NCBI RefSeq assembly: GCF_946190065.1
Contig: NZ_CAMHZD010000010.1
Location: forward strand, 1 to 64,000
Source of the DNA: Streptococcus mitis
Lineage (GTDB): Bacteria > Bacillota > Bacilli > Lactobacillales > Streptococcaceae
Direction: 5' to 3'
Length of the DNA: 64,000 nucleotides
Below are positions 14,691 to 24,110 of this stretch, in pieces. Below the pieces are notes generated by a model. That model did no database searches, was not told the origin of the DNA, and saw only the letters and a list, made by a program, of their open reading frames with translations. The position numbers and the translations under genes were made by a program. The first letter of the stretch is position 1. Every line of letters begins with the position of its first letter.

Positions 14691-14818
14691 AAAAAAGAGC
14701 CCATTATTTTACAGCAATAGGCCCTCAGAGTAAGACTTCTCTAAAATCTAGACTTTAAAGAGTTTCAAGTATTTCTGCGTCTTCGTCACCTCACGGGATG
14801 ACATTAAAAACCTTTGCT
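14691..14818 (-). promoter_or_regulatory. PyrR-dependent attenuator of the uracil permease gene
   Basis: On the minus strand the leader starts with TGTCATCCCGTGAGGTGACG, a stem whose loop holds TCCCGTGAGG, the same loop as in the pyrR leader here. A long region that can form the antiterminator follows, then the terminator hairpin GAGGGCCTATT...AATGGGCTC (14697-14726) and TTTTTT. Known: PyrR bound to UMP/UTP stabilises the first hairpin (anti-antiterminator), so the terminator forms when pyrimidines are plentiful. Confidence 0.85.
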
Positions 14819-14824
14819 TAGGAT

Positions 14825-14853
14825 AGTATAGCAGAAAAAAATGATTTTGTAAA
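14825..14853 (-). promoter_or_regulatory. sigma-A promoter of the uracil permease gene
   Basis: Minus strand TTTACA (14848-14853), 17 nt, TATACT (14825-14830); the transcript starts just before the PyrR-type hairpin. Confidence 0.75.
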
Positions 14854-14920
14854 TCATTTTTTCCCGAGCCTAAAAATAAAAGAGCGAGGCTAACTTTGTA
14901 AACATTTTTTACTAAAAAAT

Positions 14921-15634
14921 TTAAAGTGGGCGTTTGTTGGGCATGCCAGCCTTTCTTGGATATTTATTTGGTGTTTCTTTTTTCTTTTCTACCACTGAGA
15001 TATAACGCGAATCTCCATTAGGTAGAGCGTAGCTGAGATTGTCTTCTACTTTACTAAAAAGGAGGTTGAGGGCATTCTTAGCTTCTAATAATTCCTCAGG
15101 CGCATTGCTAGCCTTGAGTGCCAATAGTTTTCCGCCAACTTTAAGGTAGGGAATAGTTAATTCAGATAGGACTTGCATACGGGCAACCGCACGAGCCGTT
15201 ACAAAATCATAGTGAGCACGGAAGTTTTTGTCTTGGGCCAAGTCTTCTGCACGTCCATGGTAGAAATGAACATCGTCCAAATCCAGTTCTTGAGCCAAAA
15301 GTTGGAGGAAGTTGATGCGCTTATTGAGTGAATCAATGATGGTCACATCTAACTGAGGATAGAGGATTTTCATTGGTAAACTAGGAAATCCTGCCCCAGC
15401 ACCGATGTCAAGAAGTTTGATAGTTTCATTGGGAATCAAGCCTTGCAGAATAGGTGCAATCGAATCGTAAAAATGCTTGAGATAAACTTCATCCTTGTCT
15501 GTAATAGCCGTCAAATTAATCTTTTCATTCCACTCGACCAAGAGTTCAAAATAACGATCAAATTGTTTTTTTTGCTGGTCCGAAAGTGGAAGATTCTGCT
15601 CGGCAAGCAAGTTGTAAAATGTTTCTGGTTTCAT
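14921..15634 (-). CDS. rsmG: 16S rRNA (guanine-527-N7)-methyltransferase RsmG (GidB)
   Basis: 237 residues from the chosen start, the usual streptococcal length. Seen: an N-terminal helical part with [19 protein letters not shown], the SAM-binding motif [17 protein letters not shown], and later [12 protein letters not shown] and [11 protein letters not shown]. It methylates G527 of 16S rRNA; loss gives low-level streptomycin resistance. The frame is open to an ATG at 15658, but the ATG at 15634 (MKPETFYN) is preceded by GAAGGAAATAAC, a good Shine-Dalgarno, and the upstream ATG is not. It stands alone on the minus strand, between the uracil permease gene and the divergent lemA. Confidence 0.95.
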   Translation of the reverse strand: MKPETFYNLLAEQNLPLSDQQKKQFDRYFELLVEWNEKINLTAITDKDEVYLKHFYDSIAPILQGLIPNETIKLLDIGAGAGFPSLPMKILYPQLDVTIIDSLNKRINFLQLLAQELDLDDVHFYHGRAEDLAQDKNFRAHYDFVTARAVARMQVLSELTIPYLKVGGKLLALKASNAPEELLEAKNALNLLFSKVEDNLSYALPNGDSRYISVVEKKKETPNKYPRKAGMPNKRPL

Positions 15635-15727
15635 AGTTATTTCCTTCTTTAGTATCATCTTATTTTACCACAATCATTAAAAATTTGATATACTGGTACT
15701 AATCTAAAAGTAGAAAGGACTTATATA

Positions 15728-16288
15728 ATGACTTGGATTATTCTTGGAGTTTTGGCTCTTGTTGTTATTTTTGTGATTGTTAGCTATAACGGTTTGGTTA
15801 AGAATCGTATGCAAACAAAGGAGGCTTGGAGTCAGATTGATGTTCAGTTGAAACGTCGAAATGATCTCTTGCCAAACTTGATTGAGACTGTAAAAGGTTA
15901 TGCCAAATATGAAGGTTCTACCCTTGAAAAGGTGGCAGAACTACGTAACCAAGTGGCGGCAGCGACTTCACCAGCAGAAGCTATGAAAGCTAGTGATGCA
16001 CTTACTCGTCAGGTTTCAGGTATTTTTGCAGTTGCAGAAAGCTATCCAGATTTGAAAGCTAGTGCAAACTTTGTTAAATTGCAAGAGGAGTTGACAAATA
16101 CAGAAAATAAAATTTCTTACTCTCGTCAACTCTACAACAGTGTTGTCAGCAACTACAATGTAAAATTAGAAACTTTCCCAAGCAATATTATCGCTGGGAT
16201 GTTTGGATTTAAAGCAGCAGATTTCCTTCAAACACCAGAAGAGGAAAAGGCAGTTCCTAAAGTTGATTTTAGCGGTTTAGGTGACTAA
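15728..16288 (+). CDS. lemA: LemA family protein
   Basis: 186 residues. Seen: one N-terminal membrane segment (about residues 2-22) followed by the long-helix LemA core with [38 protein letters not shown] and [18 protein letters not shown]. LemA proteins are small membrane-anchored helical proteins of unclear role. In streptococci lemA is almost always paired with htpX, as here, where the next start lies one nt after this stop. RBS AGAAAGGAC. Probably the two act together in membrane protein quality control; this is inference from conserved pairing. Confidence 0.93.
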   Translation: MTWIILGVLALVVIFVIVSYNGLVKNRMQTKEAWSQIDVQLKRRNDLLPNLIETVKGYAKYEGSTLEKVAELRNQVAAATSPAEAMKASDALTRQVSGIFAVAESYPDLKASANFVKLQEELTNTENKISYSRQLYNSVVSNYNVKLETFPSNIIAGMFGFKAADFLQTPEEEKAVPKVDFSGLGD

Positions 16289-16289
16289 G

Positions 16290-17189
16290 ATGTTGTTTGA
16301 TCAAATTGCAAGCAATAAACGAAAAACGTGGATTTTGTTGCTGGTATTTTTCCTACTCTTAGCTCTTGTTGGCTATGCGGTTGGCTACCTCTTTATGCGA
16401 TCTGGGCTTGGTGGTTTGGTTATCGCACTGATTATCGGCTTTATCTATGCCTTGTCCATGATTTTTCAATCGACAGAGATCGTCATGTCCATGAATGGGG
16501 CGCGTGAGGTGGATGAGCAAACGGCACCAGACCTCTACCATGTAGTGGAAGATATGGCTATGGTGGCTCAGATTCCTATGCCTCGTATTTTCATCATTGA
16601 TGATCCAGCCTTAAATGCCTTTGCGACAGGTTCTAACCCTCAAAATGCGGCGGTTGCTGCGACGTCAGGTCTCCTAGCTATCATGAATCGTGAAGAACTA
16701 GAAGCTGTTATGGGACATGAAGTCAGTCATATTCGTAATTACGATATCCGCATTTCGACTATTGCTGTTGCCCTTGCTAGTGCTATCACCATGCTTTCTA
16801 GTATGGCAGGTCGTATGATGTGGTGGGGTGGATCAGGTCGCAGACGAAGTGACGATGACCGAGATGGAAATGGTCTTGAAATCATTATGCTAGTGGTCTC
16901 ACTACTAGCTATTGTACTGGCCCCTCTCGCTGCAACCTTGGTGCAACTAGCTATTTCTCGTCAGAGGGAATTCCTAGCTGATGCTTCTAGTGTTGAGTTG
17001 ACTCGCAATCCTCAAGGGATGATTAATGCTCTACGTAAGTTAGATAATAGTAAACCGATGAGTCGTCCTGTCGATGATGCCAGCAGTGCACTTTATATCA
17101 ATGATCCTAAGAAAGGTGGAGGGTTCCAAAAACTCTTTTATACCCACCCACCTATTTCAGAACGGATTGAACGTTTAAAACATATGTAA
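16290..17189 (+). CDS. htpX: zinc metalloprotease HtpX
   Basis: 299 residues from ATG 16290. Seen: two N-terminal membrane segments, an extracatalytic stretch with [21 protein letters not shown], the zinc motif HEVSH (HExxH) followed by two more membrane segments, and the third ligand region [13 protein letters not shown]. The C terminus contains [12 protein letters not shown]. HtpX is a membrane-bound M48 protease that removes damaged membrane proteins. A GTG at 16281 would add three residues and overlap lemA; ATG 16290 is preferred because AGG at 16278-16280 is well spaced from it. Confidence 0.94.
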   Translation: MLFDQIASNKRKTWILLLVFFLLLALVGYAVGYLFMRSGLGGLVIALIIGFIYALSMIFQSTEIVMSMNGAREVDEQTAPDLYHVVEDMAMVAQIPMPRIFIIDDPALNAFATGSNPQNAAVAATSGLLAIMNREELEAVMGHEVSHIRNYDIRISTIAVALASAITMLSSMAGRMMWWGGSGRRRSDDDRDGNGLEIIMLVVSLLAIVLAPLAATLVQLAISRQREFLADASSVELTRNPQGMINALRKLDNSKPMSRPVDDASSALYINDPKKGGGFQKLFYTHPPISERIERLKHM

Positions 17190-17192
17190 AAA

Positions 17193-17220
17193 GAATCCAG
17201 AGGTTGTCTCTGGATTTTTG
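17193..17220 (+). terminator. terminator of lemA-htpX
   Basis: AATCCAGAG, loop, CTCTGGATT and TTT; overlaps the region used by the convergent ABC-F gene end. Confidence 0.8.
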
Positions 17221-17233
17221 CTATGTTCAAAGT

Positions 17234-18760
17234 TTATAAATCTTCTAAATTAACTATCTCCAAACCATGATCTGTCAAGCGATAGATGGTCGAACAGACC
17301 TCTTTTAAGAAACGACGGTCATGCGAAACAGTGACGAGACCGCCTGGATAAGTGGCAAAGAGTTTTCTGATTTCGGGTTGAGAAGTGGGAGAAAAGTTTC
17401 GTGTGGGTTCATCCAGAAGGAGAAAGTTTGGTTTGCGCAGGACTAAATCCAAAAGCAGGAGTTTACCCTGTTGCCCGCCAGATAAGGAGCGAATTTGATG
17501 TTGCATTTCTGGATAACTGAAATTGAGACTGGCTAAGTGAGATTGGATTTTCTGTAGTTCCTCTTTTTCTCCAGATTGGCTGAGATAGGTTATTGGGGAT
17601 AAATCCAATTGCAGTTTCTTGTGATAATCTTGTGGCATAACACCAAGAGAAATCTCTCGTTTATCACCTAGTAGTTGTTGTAAATTGGCTAATAGAGTTG
17701 ATTTTCCAATACCATTTGGCCCGATGATACCGATTTTTTCTTGGCCACGGACAGTTAGTTGAAGTCCTTGAGCCAAAACTCGCTCACCAATGGACAAAAT
17801 CTCTTTCTCCAGTTGGATTAAGACTTTAGAAGCTGGTAATGGCTGTATATCTGAGAAGAAAAGTCTGATTTCTTCCTCGTCAAGTGGCTTTTGGATCATG
17901 GATTGAGTTGCCCTTTCGTAGCGTTTTTCTTGAGAGAGGACAGTTTTCATCTTTTTAGCCAATAGGCGACCGGCAGTACTGTCTTTGGTAGCTCGAAGGG
18001 CAGTTTCTACATTTTGCTTGACTCGGCGATGTTTTTCCATGGTTTTGTCATAGGCTCTCTGGTCGTTAGCAGCTTGCTGACTTTGTCTTGCAAAACTAGC
18101 CTTTCTCTGCTCACTATAGCGATCATAGTCTAAATGCTCGACTAGCGTTTCCGCTTCTTTTCGGTGCTTGACCAGTCGCAAGTGAACAATAGTGTCTGCC
18201 GTTTGAGAAAGAAAGTCTTCATCATGGGAAATAAAAATAACAGTTTGCCTAATCTTGCGAATCTTACCTTTTAGCCAATCAACCGTCTCAAGGTCTAGGT
18301 CATTTGAAGATTCATCTAAAAATAAAATCTCAAAGGGTTTGGCTAATTCATGGATGAGCTGAATTTTCAAAGCTTCGCCCCCTGATAGACTGCCAATCTC
18401 TTGGTTGCTAGCGAAACGATTGCTATCAAAATGCAATTCCTCAGCCAAACGATAGAGGACACTGTAATCTAAATCAATAGTATCTAAAAAGAAGTAGTCG
18501 TGTAGACTTTTCTTTTTCAGCTCCTCGGGAAGTTTTTGAGGAATATAGGCCAGTGACTGATAGTCAGACTGGATGTCTCCCTTGATAGTGAAATCAGACA
18601 AATATTCCCCCATTAAAGTTTTAAGTAAGGTTGATTTGCCATTTCCTTCTTCGCCAATAATAGCTACCTTTTCCCCGTCTTGGATAGTCATGTTTAAGTC
18701 TGAGACAAGGTCTCGTAAATCTTTGTTTTGTGTGATGGTCAGGTGATTGATTTTTATCAT
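17234..18760 (-). CDS. ABC-F family ATPase (ribosome-associated, possible antibiotic-protection protein)
   Basis: 508 residues with two ABC cassettes and no membrane segments. Seen: first Walker A GEEGNGKST, signature LSGGE and Walker B EILFLDES; linker about 190-310 rich in Lys/Arg/Gln; second Walker A GPNGIGKST, signature LSGGQ and Walker B LLLDEPTRNFSP. Known: ABC-F proteins bind the ribosomal E site; some dislodge macrolides, lincosamides, streptogramins or pleuromutilins, others are housekeeping translation factors. Length and the NFSP after Walker B recall the Lsa/Vga-like side of the family, but resistance cannot be claimed. The long leader with a three-codon ORF and two terminators is typical of antibiotic-inducible ABC-F genes and supports this reading. 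Confidence 0.88.
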   Translation of the reverse strand: MIKINHLTITQNKDLRDLVSDLNMTIQDGEKVAIIGEEGNGKSTLLKTLMGEYLSDFTIKGDIQSDYQSLAYIPQKLPEELKKKSLHDYFFLDTIDLDYSVLYRLAEELHFDSNRFASNQEIGSLSGGEALKIQLIHELAKPFEILFLDESSNDLDLETVDWLKGKIRKIRQTVIFISHDEDFLSQTADTIVHLRLVKHRKEAETLVEHLDYDRYSEQRKASFARQSQQAANDQRAYDKTMEKHRRVKQNVETALRATKDSTAGRLLAKKMKTVLSQEKRYERATQSMIQKPLDEEEIRLFFSDIQPLPASKVLIQLEKEILSIGERVLAQGLQLTVRGQEKIGIIGPNGIGKSTLLANLQQLLGDKREISLGVMPQDYHKKLQLDLSPITYLSQSGEKEELQKIQSHLASLNFSYPEMQHQIRSLSGGQQGKLLLLDLVLRKPNFLLLDEPTRNFSPTSQPEIRKLFATYPGGLVTVSHDRRFLKEVCSTIYRLTDHGLEIVNLEDL

Positions 18761-18802
18761 ATCATTGCCTGATTGCCCTTTCTAGAATGTCCATAGTGCA
18801 TA

Positions 18803-18832
18803 ACAAAAAGCTCTACTTTACCTAGTAGAGCC
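18803..18832 (-). terminator. terminator 43 nt upstream of the ABC-F start
   Basis: Minus strand GCTCTACTaggtaAAGTAGAGC followed by TTTTTG. It lies inside the ABC-F leader, so full-length ABC-F mRNA requires read-through or antitermination. Confidence 0.75.
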
Positions 18833-18859
18833 AAAGTTTATGTCAAAAAAACTCTATTA

Positions 18860-19010
18860 ATACTCTTCGAAAATCTCTTCAAACCACGTCAGCGTCGCCT
18901 TACCGTATATATGTGACTGACTTCGTCAGTCTTATCTACAACCTCAAAACAGTGTTTTGAGCAGCTTGTGGCTAGCTTCCTAGTTTGCTCTTTGATTTTC
19001 ATTGAGTATA
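18860..19010 (+). repeat. BOX element (A-B-C order on plus strand)
   Basis: About 150 nt from TACTCTTCGAAAATC to CATTGAGTATA, containing CACGTCAGCGTCGCCTTACC (the region used for BOX-A1R fingerprinting) and the AAAACAGTGTTTT palindrome. Mitis-group repeat. It lies inside the ABC-F leader between its two terminators. Confidence 0.9.
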
Positions 19011-19063
19011 AAATGCCAGAAAAAGAGCATAAAAGAGCACACAAAAAGAGACAAAAACAAGAT

Positions 19064-19092
19064 CTACTAAATAAAGGTTCTTTATTTGATAG
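19064..19092 (-). terminator. attenuator hairpin in the ABC-F leader
   Basis: Minus strand CTAT-C-AAATAAAG, loop AAC, CTTTATTT-A-GTAG, followed by ATCTTGTTTTTG. It starts 2 nt after the stop codon of the MNN leader ORF, so a stalled ribosome would cover its 5' arm. Confidence 0.5.
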
Positions 19093-19094
19093 AC

Positions 19095-19106
19095 TTAGTT
19101 GTTCAT
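19095..19106 (-). CDS. three-codon leader peptide (MNN) of the ABC-F gene
   Basis: ATG AAC AAC TAA on the minus strand, preceded by GGAGG with a 10-nt spacing (GGAGGTAAGGGAGAC). It is too short for a functional protein; the strong Shine-Dalgarno and the adjoining hairpin suggest ribosome-mediated attenuation, as known for several ABC-F and erm genes. Confidence 0.45.
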   Translation of the reverse strand: MNN

Positions 19107-19137
19107 GTCTCCCTTACCTCCGAGTATTAGTACCTCT

Positions 19138-19166
19138 ATCCTATACCTTTCAGGATATTTTGTCAA
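19138..19166 (-). promoter_or_regulatory. promoter of the ABC-F leader
   Basis: Minus strand TTGACA (19161-19166), 17 nt, TAGGAT (19138-19143). Start near 19131 gives a leader of about 370 nt including the BOX element. Confidence 0.6.
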
Positions 19167-19189
19167 CAGAAAACTGACAATTCTAATCT

Positions 19190-19519
19190 CTAAAATCCGA
19201 AAACAGGTCCATAGAGAGTTAGTACGTGTTTGACATGCTCATAATGGAACTTGTCATAGTTGCGCCAAGCGGTGCGTGCTTGATCATTCAGTTTTAGGCT
19301 ACCGAGACCAATCAGAAGACTGGTACGTTGGTAAAATTTCTCAAGGTCTATTAAGATACTGTTGTTCAACTTTTCCGCTTTTTTGAGCTCTTGCATAGTA
19401 GTGTTTAGTAGCTCTTGTAGTCGAATATCATCTGCCCTACCCTGTTTGCAGCTTTGGAAACTTTTATTTAACTCGGATAGGAGTTGGGTTGCATTAGTAA
19501 TGAGTTCTTTGTCTTCCAT
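19190..19519 (-). CDS. hypothetical helical protein, 109 aa
   Basis: 109 residues, predicted all helical, soluble and without a signal peptide (MEDKELITNATQLLSELNKS ... HVKHVLTLYGPVFGF). Preceded by AAGGAGGATGC, a very strong ribosome binding site, so it is surely translated. Size and helical character resemble small bacteriocin-immunity proteins of lactic acid bacteria, but no motif is decisive and no bacteriocin gene is adjacent. It lies upstream of the ABC-F leader on the same strand; the TTGACA promoter of that leader begins 24 nt after its stop. I cannot name a family. Confidence 0.7.
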   Translation of the reverse strand: MEDKELITNATQLLSELNKSFQSCKQGRADDIRLQELLNTTMQELKKAEKLNNSILIDLEKFYQRTSLLIGLGSLKLNDQARTAWRNYDKFHYEHVKHVLTLYGPVFGF

Positions 19520-19650
19520 GTGAGCATCCTCCTTGCTCTGATGTATTATTGCCTATAGTATAACACTAAAAAACAAAAATGTCATAGTAAATATGTTAAA
19601 AACTCGAATGTTAATTACAAAGTTTGGTGGGCTGATTTGTAGCCTTTTCA

Positions 19651-19659
19651 TGGTATAAT
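19651..19659 (+). promoter_or_regulatory. extended -10 promoter of the DUF177-nth genes
   Basis: TGG-TATAAT 28 nt before the start codon. Confidence 0.55.
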
Positions 19660-19687
19660 CAAAAGAGTAAATCTTTATGGAGGAAGT

Positions 19688-20230
19688 ATGAAATTAAATA
19701 TTCAAGAAATTCGTAAGCAGTCTAAAGGCTTGCATTTTGAACAAACGTTAGTCCTATCCGTAGACCTGCGTGCACGTAATCAAGAAATTTTAGATGTAAA
19801 AGATATCCTTGCAGTTGGGAAAGTACAGTACGAAGACCGTATGTATTTCTTAGATTATCAACTATCTTATACCATTGTTCTTGCTTCAAGTCGTAGTATG
19901 GAGCCAGTTGAGTTAGCTGAATCTTATCCAGTCACGGAAGTTTTCATGGAAGGCGCAACTAACCAGCTAGATCAAGAAGTGTTAGATGATGATTTGGTCT
20001 TGCCTATCGAAAATGGGGAACTTGACCTTGCTGAGAGCGTGTCAGACAATATCCTACTAAACATTCCTATTAAGGTTTTGACGGCTGAAGAAGAAGCTGG
20101 TAAAGGTTTTGTGTCAGGAAATGACTGGCAAATCATGACAGAGGAAGAATACCAAGCCCAACAGGCAGTTAAGAAAGAAGAAAACAGTCCTTTTGCTGGC
20201 TTACAAGGACTATTTGATGGAGACGAATAA
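19688..20230 (+). CDS. DUF177 / YceD family protein
   Basis: 180 residues. Seen: N-terminal region MKLNIQEIRKQSKGLHFEQT, a strand-rich core, and the conserved C-terminal DLAESVSDNILLNIPIKVLT, with an acidic tail. Known: YceD/DUF177 proteins affect 23S rRNA accumulation and usually neighbour rpmF; here the neighbour is nth, whose ATG overlaps this stop by one nt (TAATG). RBS GGAGGAAG. Role assigned by family only; the Cys pair of the E. coli protein is absent. Confidence 0.85.
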   Translation: MKLNIQEIRKQSKGLHFEQTLVLSVDLRARNQEILDVKDILAVGKVQYEDRMYFLDYQLSYTIVLASSRSMEPVELAESYPVTEVFMEGATNQLDQEVLDDDLVLPIENGELDLAESVSDNILLNIPIKVLTAEEEAGKGFVSGNDWQIMTEEEYQAQQAVKKEENSPFAGLQGLFDGDE

Positions 20231-20859
20231 TGGTTTTATCAAAAAAACGAGCACGAAAAGTGCTAGAAGAAATCATTGCTCTGTTTCCAGATGCCAAGCC
20301 CAGTCTTGATTTTACCAATCATTTTGAACTCTTGGTTGCGGTCATGTTATCAGCTCAGACAACGGATGCAGCGGTAAATAAGGTCACACCAGGTCTCTTT
20401 GCTGCCTTTCCAACTCCACAAGCCATGTCTGTTGCGACAGAGAATGAGATTGCCTCACACATTTCTCGTCTGGGTCTGTATCGAAATAAGGCTAAATTCC
20501 TTAAAAAATGTGCCCAACAGCTACTAGACGATTTTGATGGTCAAGTCCCTCAGACACGTGAAGAATTGGAGAGTTTGGCAGGTGTTGGTCGCAAGACAGC
20601 CAATGTTATCATGAGTGTGGGTTTTGGAATTCCAGCTTTTGCAGTGGATACTCATGTGGAGCGTATTTGTAAACACCACGATATTGTCAAAAAATCAGCG
20701 ACACCTCTTGAGGTGGAAAAGCGTGTCATGGATATCTTGCCGCCTGAGCAGTGGTTAGCAGCTCATCAGGCTATGATTTATTTTGGACGAGCCATTTGTC
20801 ATCCTAAAAATCCAGAGTGTGACCAGTACCCACAGTTATATGACTTTAGCAATTTATAA
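20230..20859 (+). CDS. nth: endonuclease III-like DNA glycosylase
   Basis: 209 residues. Seen: helix-hairpin-helix LAGVGRKTANVIMSVGFG with the catalytic Lys and FAVDTHVERIC with the catalytic Asp. It removes oxidised pyrimidines in base excision repair. Unusual: the C-terminal iron-sulphur motif (C-x6-C-x2-C-x5-C in E. coli) is reduced to CHPKNPEC followed by DQYPQLYDFSNL, so two of four cysteines are missing and a 4Fe-4S cluster is unlikely. I recall this as normal for mitis-group Nth. Start ATG overlaps the DUF177 stop (TAATG), so translation is coupled. Confidence 0.93.
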   Translation: MVLSKKRARKVLEEIIALFPDAKPSLDFTNHFELLVAVMLSAQTTDAAVNKVTPGLFAAFPTPQAMSVATENEIASHISRLGLYRNKAKFLKKCAQQLLDDFDGQVPQTREELESLAGVGRKTANVIMSVGFGIPAFAVDTHVERICKHHDIVKKSATPLEVEKRVMDILPPEQWLAAHQAMIYFGRAICHPKNPECDQYPQLYDFSNL

Positions 20860-20882
20860 GATGGATCATCAAAAGTTTTTGC

Positions 20883-20911
20883 TTGATTTTAGGCCTGCTT
20901 TGTGCTATAGT
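20883..20911 (+). promoter_or_regulatory. sigma-A promoter of the pyrR operon
   Basis: TTGATT, 17 nt, TATAGT; start near 20918. Confidence 0.75.
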
Positions 20912-20917
20912 ATTTGG

Positions 20918-21591
<674 letters not shown>

Positions 21592-21609
21592 AAAGCTAAA
21601 GGAGTAGCC

Positions 21610-22533
21610 ATGTCAGAAAATCAACAAGCATTGAACCATGTGGTGTCCATGGAAGACCTCACTGTCGATCAAGTGATGAAATTGATCAAGCGAGGAATTG
21701 AGTTTAAAAACGGAGCTCAGCTTCCTTATGAAGACCATCCGATTGTTTCCAATCTTTTCTTTGAGGATTCTACACGGACGCATAAGTCCTTTGAAGTGGC
21801 AGAGATTAAACTGGGGCTGGAACGACTTGACTTTGATGTGAAGACCAGCTCGGTCAATAAGGGTGAAACACTTTATGATACCATTTTGACTTTGTCTGCT
21901 TTAGGAGTGGATGTCTGTGTGATTCGCCACCCAGAGGTTGACTACTACAGAGAGTTAATTGCTAGTCCCACGATTACGACTTCCATCATCAATGGTGGAG
22001 ATGGTTCGGGACAACACCCTAGTCAGAGCTTGCTTGATTTGATGACTATTTATGAGGAATTTGGTCACTTTGAGGGTCTCAAGGTTGCGATTGCAGGTGA
22101 CTTGGACCACTCACGCGTTGCTAAATCCAATATGCAGATTTTGAAACGCTTGGGAGCTGAACTTTATTTTGCTGGACCTGAGGAATGGAGAAGTCAAGAG
22201 TTTGCAGATTATGGACAGTTTGTAACCATTGATGAAATCATTGATCAGGTGGATGTCATGATGTTTCTCCGTGTGCAACATGAACGCCATGATAGTGGAG
22301 CTGTCTTTTCAAAAGAAGACTACCATGCCCAACATGGCTTGACTCAAGAACGTTATGACCGTTTGAAAGAAACAGCAATCCTTATGCACCCAGCCCCAGT
22401 CAACCGTGATGTAGAAATCGCAGACCACTTGGTTGAAGCACCAAAATCACGGATTGTCCAACAAATGACCAATGGAGTCTTTGTTCGAATGGCAATCTTA
22501 GAATCCGTACTGGCGAGTAGAAACGCCAACTAA
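21610..22533 (+). CDS. pyrB: aspartate carbamoyltransferase catalytic chain
   Basis: 307 residues. Seen: carbamoyl-phosphate motif [13 protein letters not shown], the flexible loop residues around [12 protein letters not shown], and [12 protein letters not shown] near the C terminus. It catalyses carbamoyl phosphate plus aspartate to carbamoyl aspartate, the committed step of de novo pyrimidine synthesis. No regulatory chain gene (pyrI) is adjacent, as usual in Gram-positives. 18 nt after pyrR with AAAGGAG as RBS. Confidence 0.98.
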   Translation: MSENQQALNHVVSMEDLTVDQVMKLIKRGIEFKNGAQLPYEDHPIVSNLFFEDSTRTHKSFEVAEIKLGLERLDFDVKTSSVNKGETLYDTILTLSALGVDVCVIRHPEVDYYRELIASPTITTSIINGGDGSGQHPSQSLLDLMTIYEEFGHFEGLKVAIAGDLDHSRVAKSNMQILKRLGAELYFAGPEEWRSQEFADYGQFVTIDEIIDQVDVMMFLRVQHERHDSGAVFSKEDYHAQHGLTQERYDRLKETAILMHPAPVNRDVEIADHLVEAPKSRIVQQMTNGVFVRMAILESVLASRNAN

Positions 22534-22582
22534 AACACAAGACGTTAAAAGACGCCAGTGAGCGTCCACGAGAGGTGAAAAT

Positions 22583-23662
22583 ATGACAAAAAGACTTCTA
22601 GTATTAGAAGATGGCACAGTTTTTGAAGGTAAGGCCTTCGGAGCAGATATTGATGTTACAGGCGAAATCGTCTTTAATACAGGCATGACCGGCTACCAAG
22701 AATCCATTACAGACCAGTCTTATAATGGACAAATCTTGACCTTTACTTATCCTTTGGTAGGAAATTATGGAATCAACCGTGATGATTACGAATCCATTAT
22801 TCCAACTTGTAAGGGAGTCGTTGTTTTTGAAGAAGCGCGTAGAGCAAGCAACTGGCGCAACCAAATGACCTTGGATGAATTTTTGAAAGCCAAGAAAATA
22901 CCAGGTATCTCAGGTATTGATACGCGTGCACTTACCAAGATTATCCGTAAGCATGGTACCATGCGAGCAACCTTGACCCATGTTGGGGACAGCATGGACC
23001 ATGTGACGGACCAGCTGCAAGCAACAGTCTTGCCGACAGACAATATCAAACAGGTTTCCACTAAAACTTCCTATCCAGCTCCAGGAGTTGGTTTGAGTGT
23101 TGTCTTAGTGGACTTTGGTCTCAAGCACTCAATCCTACGTGAACTTTCTAAACGCAACTGTAACGTGACGGTTGTTCCGTATTCGACAACGGCTGAAGAA
23201 ATTCTTCATCTTAATCCTGACGGAGTGATGTTGTCAAATGGGCCAGGTAACCCAGAAGACGTTCCACAAGCACTTGACATGATTCGCGGTGTGCAAGGGA
23301 AAATTCCAATCTTTGGTATTTGTATGGGACATCAACTCTTTGCCATGGCTAATGGTGCAAAAACTTATAAAATGAAATTTGGTCACCGTGGATTTAACCA
23401 TGCGGTACGCGAAATTGCTACAGGACGAGTAGACTTTACTAGCCAGAACCATGGTTATGCAGTCAGCCGTGAGGACTTGCCAGAGCACTTAATCATTACC
23501 CACGAAGAAATCAATGATAAGTCAGTTGAAGGAGTTCGCCACAGATACCAACCTGCTTTCTCTGTCCAATACCACCCAGACGCAGCCCCTGGTCCACACG
23601 ACGCAAGCTACCTATTCGACGAGTTTATCGAGATGATGGAAGCTTTTAAACAATCAAACTAA
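22583..23662 (+). CDS. carA: carbamoyl-phosphate synthase small (glutaminase) subunit
   Basis: 359 residues. Seen: an N-terminal CPSase small-chain domain ([10 protein letters not shown] ... [20 protein letters not shown]) and a C-terminal class I glutamine amidotransferase with nucleophile Cys in [12 protein letters not shown] and the His-Glu pair in [12 protein letters not shown]. It supplies ammonia to CarB. RBS GAGAGGTG. It is followed by an abnormal 448-nt spacer before carB. Confidence 0.98.
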   Translation: MTKRLLVLEDGTVFEGKAFGADIDVTGEIVFNTGMTGYQESITDQSYNGQILTFTYPLVGNYGINRDDYESIIPTCKGVVVFEEARRASNWRNQMTLDEFLKAKKIPGISGIDTRALTKIIRKHGTMRATLTHVGDSMDHVTDQLQATVLPTDNIKQVSTKTSYPAPGVGLSVVLVDFGLKHSILRELSKRNCNVTVVPYSTTAEEILHLNPDGVMLSNGPGNPEDVPQALDMIRGVQGKIPIFGICMGHQLFAMANGAKTYKMKFGHRGFNHAVREIATGRVDFTSQNHGYAVSREDLPEHLIITHEEINDKSVEGVRHRYQPAFSVQYHPDAAPGPHDASYLFDEFIEMMEAFKQSN

Positions 23663-24110
23663 GAACGAGTAAAAGCTCGTCGGAGAATTTATGTAACTGA
23701 ACACGGACGGAAAGATCGGAATTTAGAGAAACCAATTTGGATTGTCAATCCTTCCTGGGTTTCCTAAAATTCAATCGCTTTCTATTCGTCCTTTGTATCT
23801 TATTTAATGGCAACCTGAGAGTTGCCGAATAGAAAGGCAGGTCGTTTCTTTTAGTCGCTATCAGGCGAACTAAAAACTCCCTGCACTAGATTTTTTACCG
23901 AAAAGTATCGTTTCGCTAAAAAATCGTCGGAGAATTTATTTAATGTCGCTCTGTGAGGCGACGAATAGAAAGGAGAAGGGTGCTCCGTATTTGCTGAACT
24001 GAATACGGGCTACGGACGGTGCTAAAAAGATAGTTATTCCTAGAACTGACAGTTCTTCGTCATAACTCCTATTTTAGCTTTGTCCGCTTGACGCCCTTAA
24101 TATCTTATAT
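23663..24110 (+). promoter_or_regulatory. structured carA-carB spacer with two PyrR-like hairpins
   Basis: 448 nt without an ORF. Repeats: TCGTCGGAGAATTTAT at 23677-23692 and again at 23924-23939; TTTAATG...CCGAATAGAAAGG-type blocks near 23803 and 23940. Hairpins: GGCAAC-CTGAGA-GTTGCC (23809-23826), GTCG-CTCTGTGAGG-CGAC (23945-23962), CCGTATT...AATACGG near 23986-24009, and others. The 23945 hairpin loop CTCTGTGAGG closely matches TCCCGTGAGG of the two PyrR leaders, with the same 4-bp stem closing. No clear T-rich terminator and no Shine-Dalgarno directly before carB were found. Probably regulatory or an inserted repeat composite. Confidence 0.5.

Noticed and set aside
18860-19010. BOX elements as new regulatory RNAs
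   Set aside because: The three copies (18860, 33105, 35553) are ordinary members of a known repeat family; position is notable only in the ABC-F leader.
19190-19519. bacteriocin immunity protein
   Set aside because: Size and helicity fit but there is no bacteriocin precursor, transporter or immunity motif, so the gene was kept as hypothetical.
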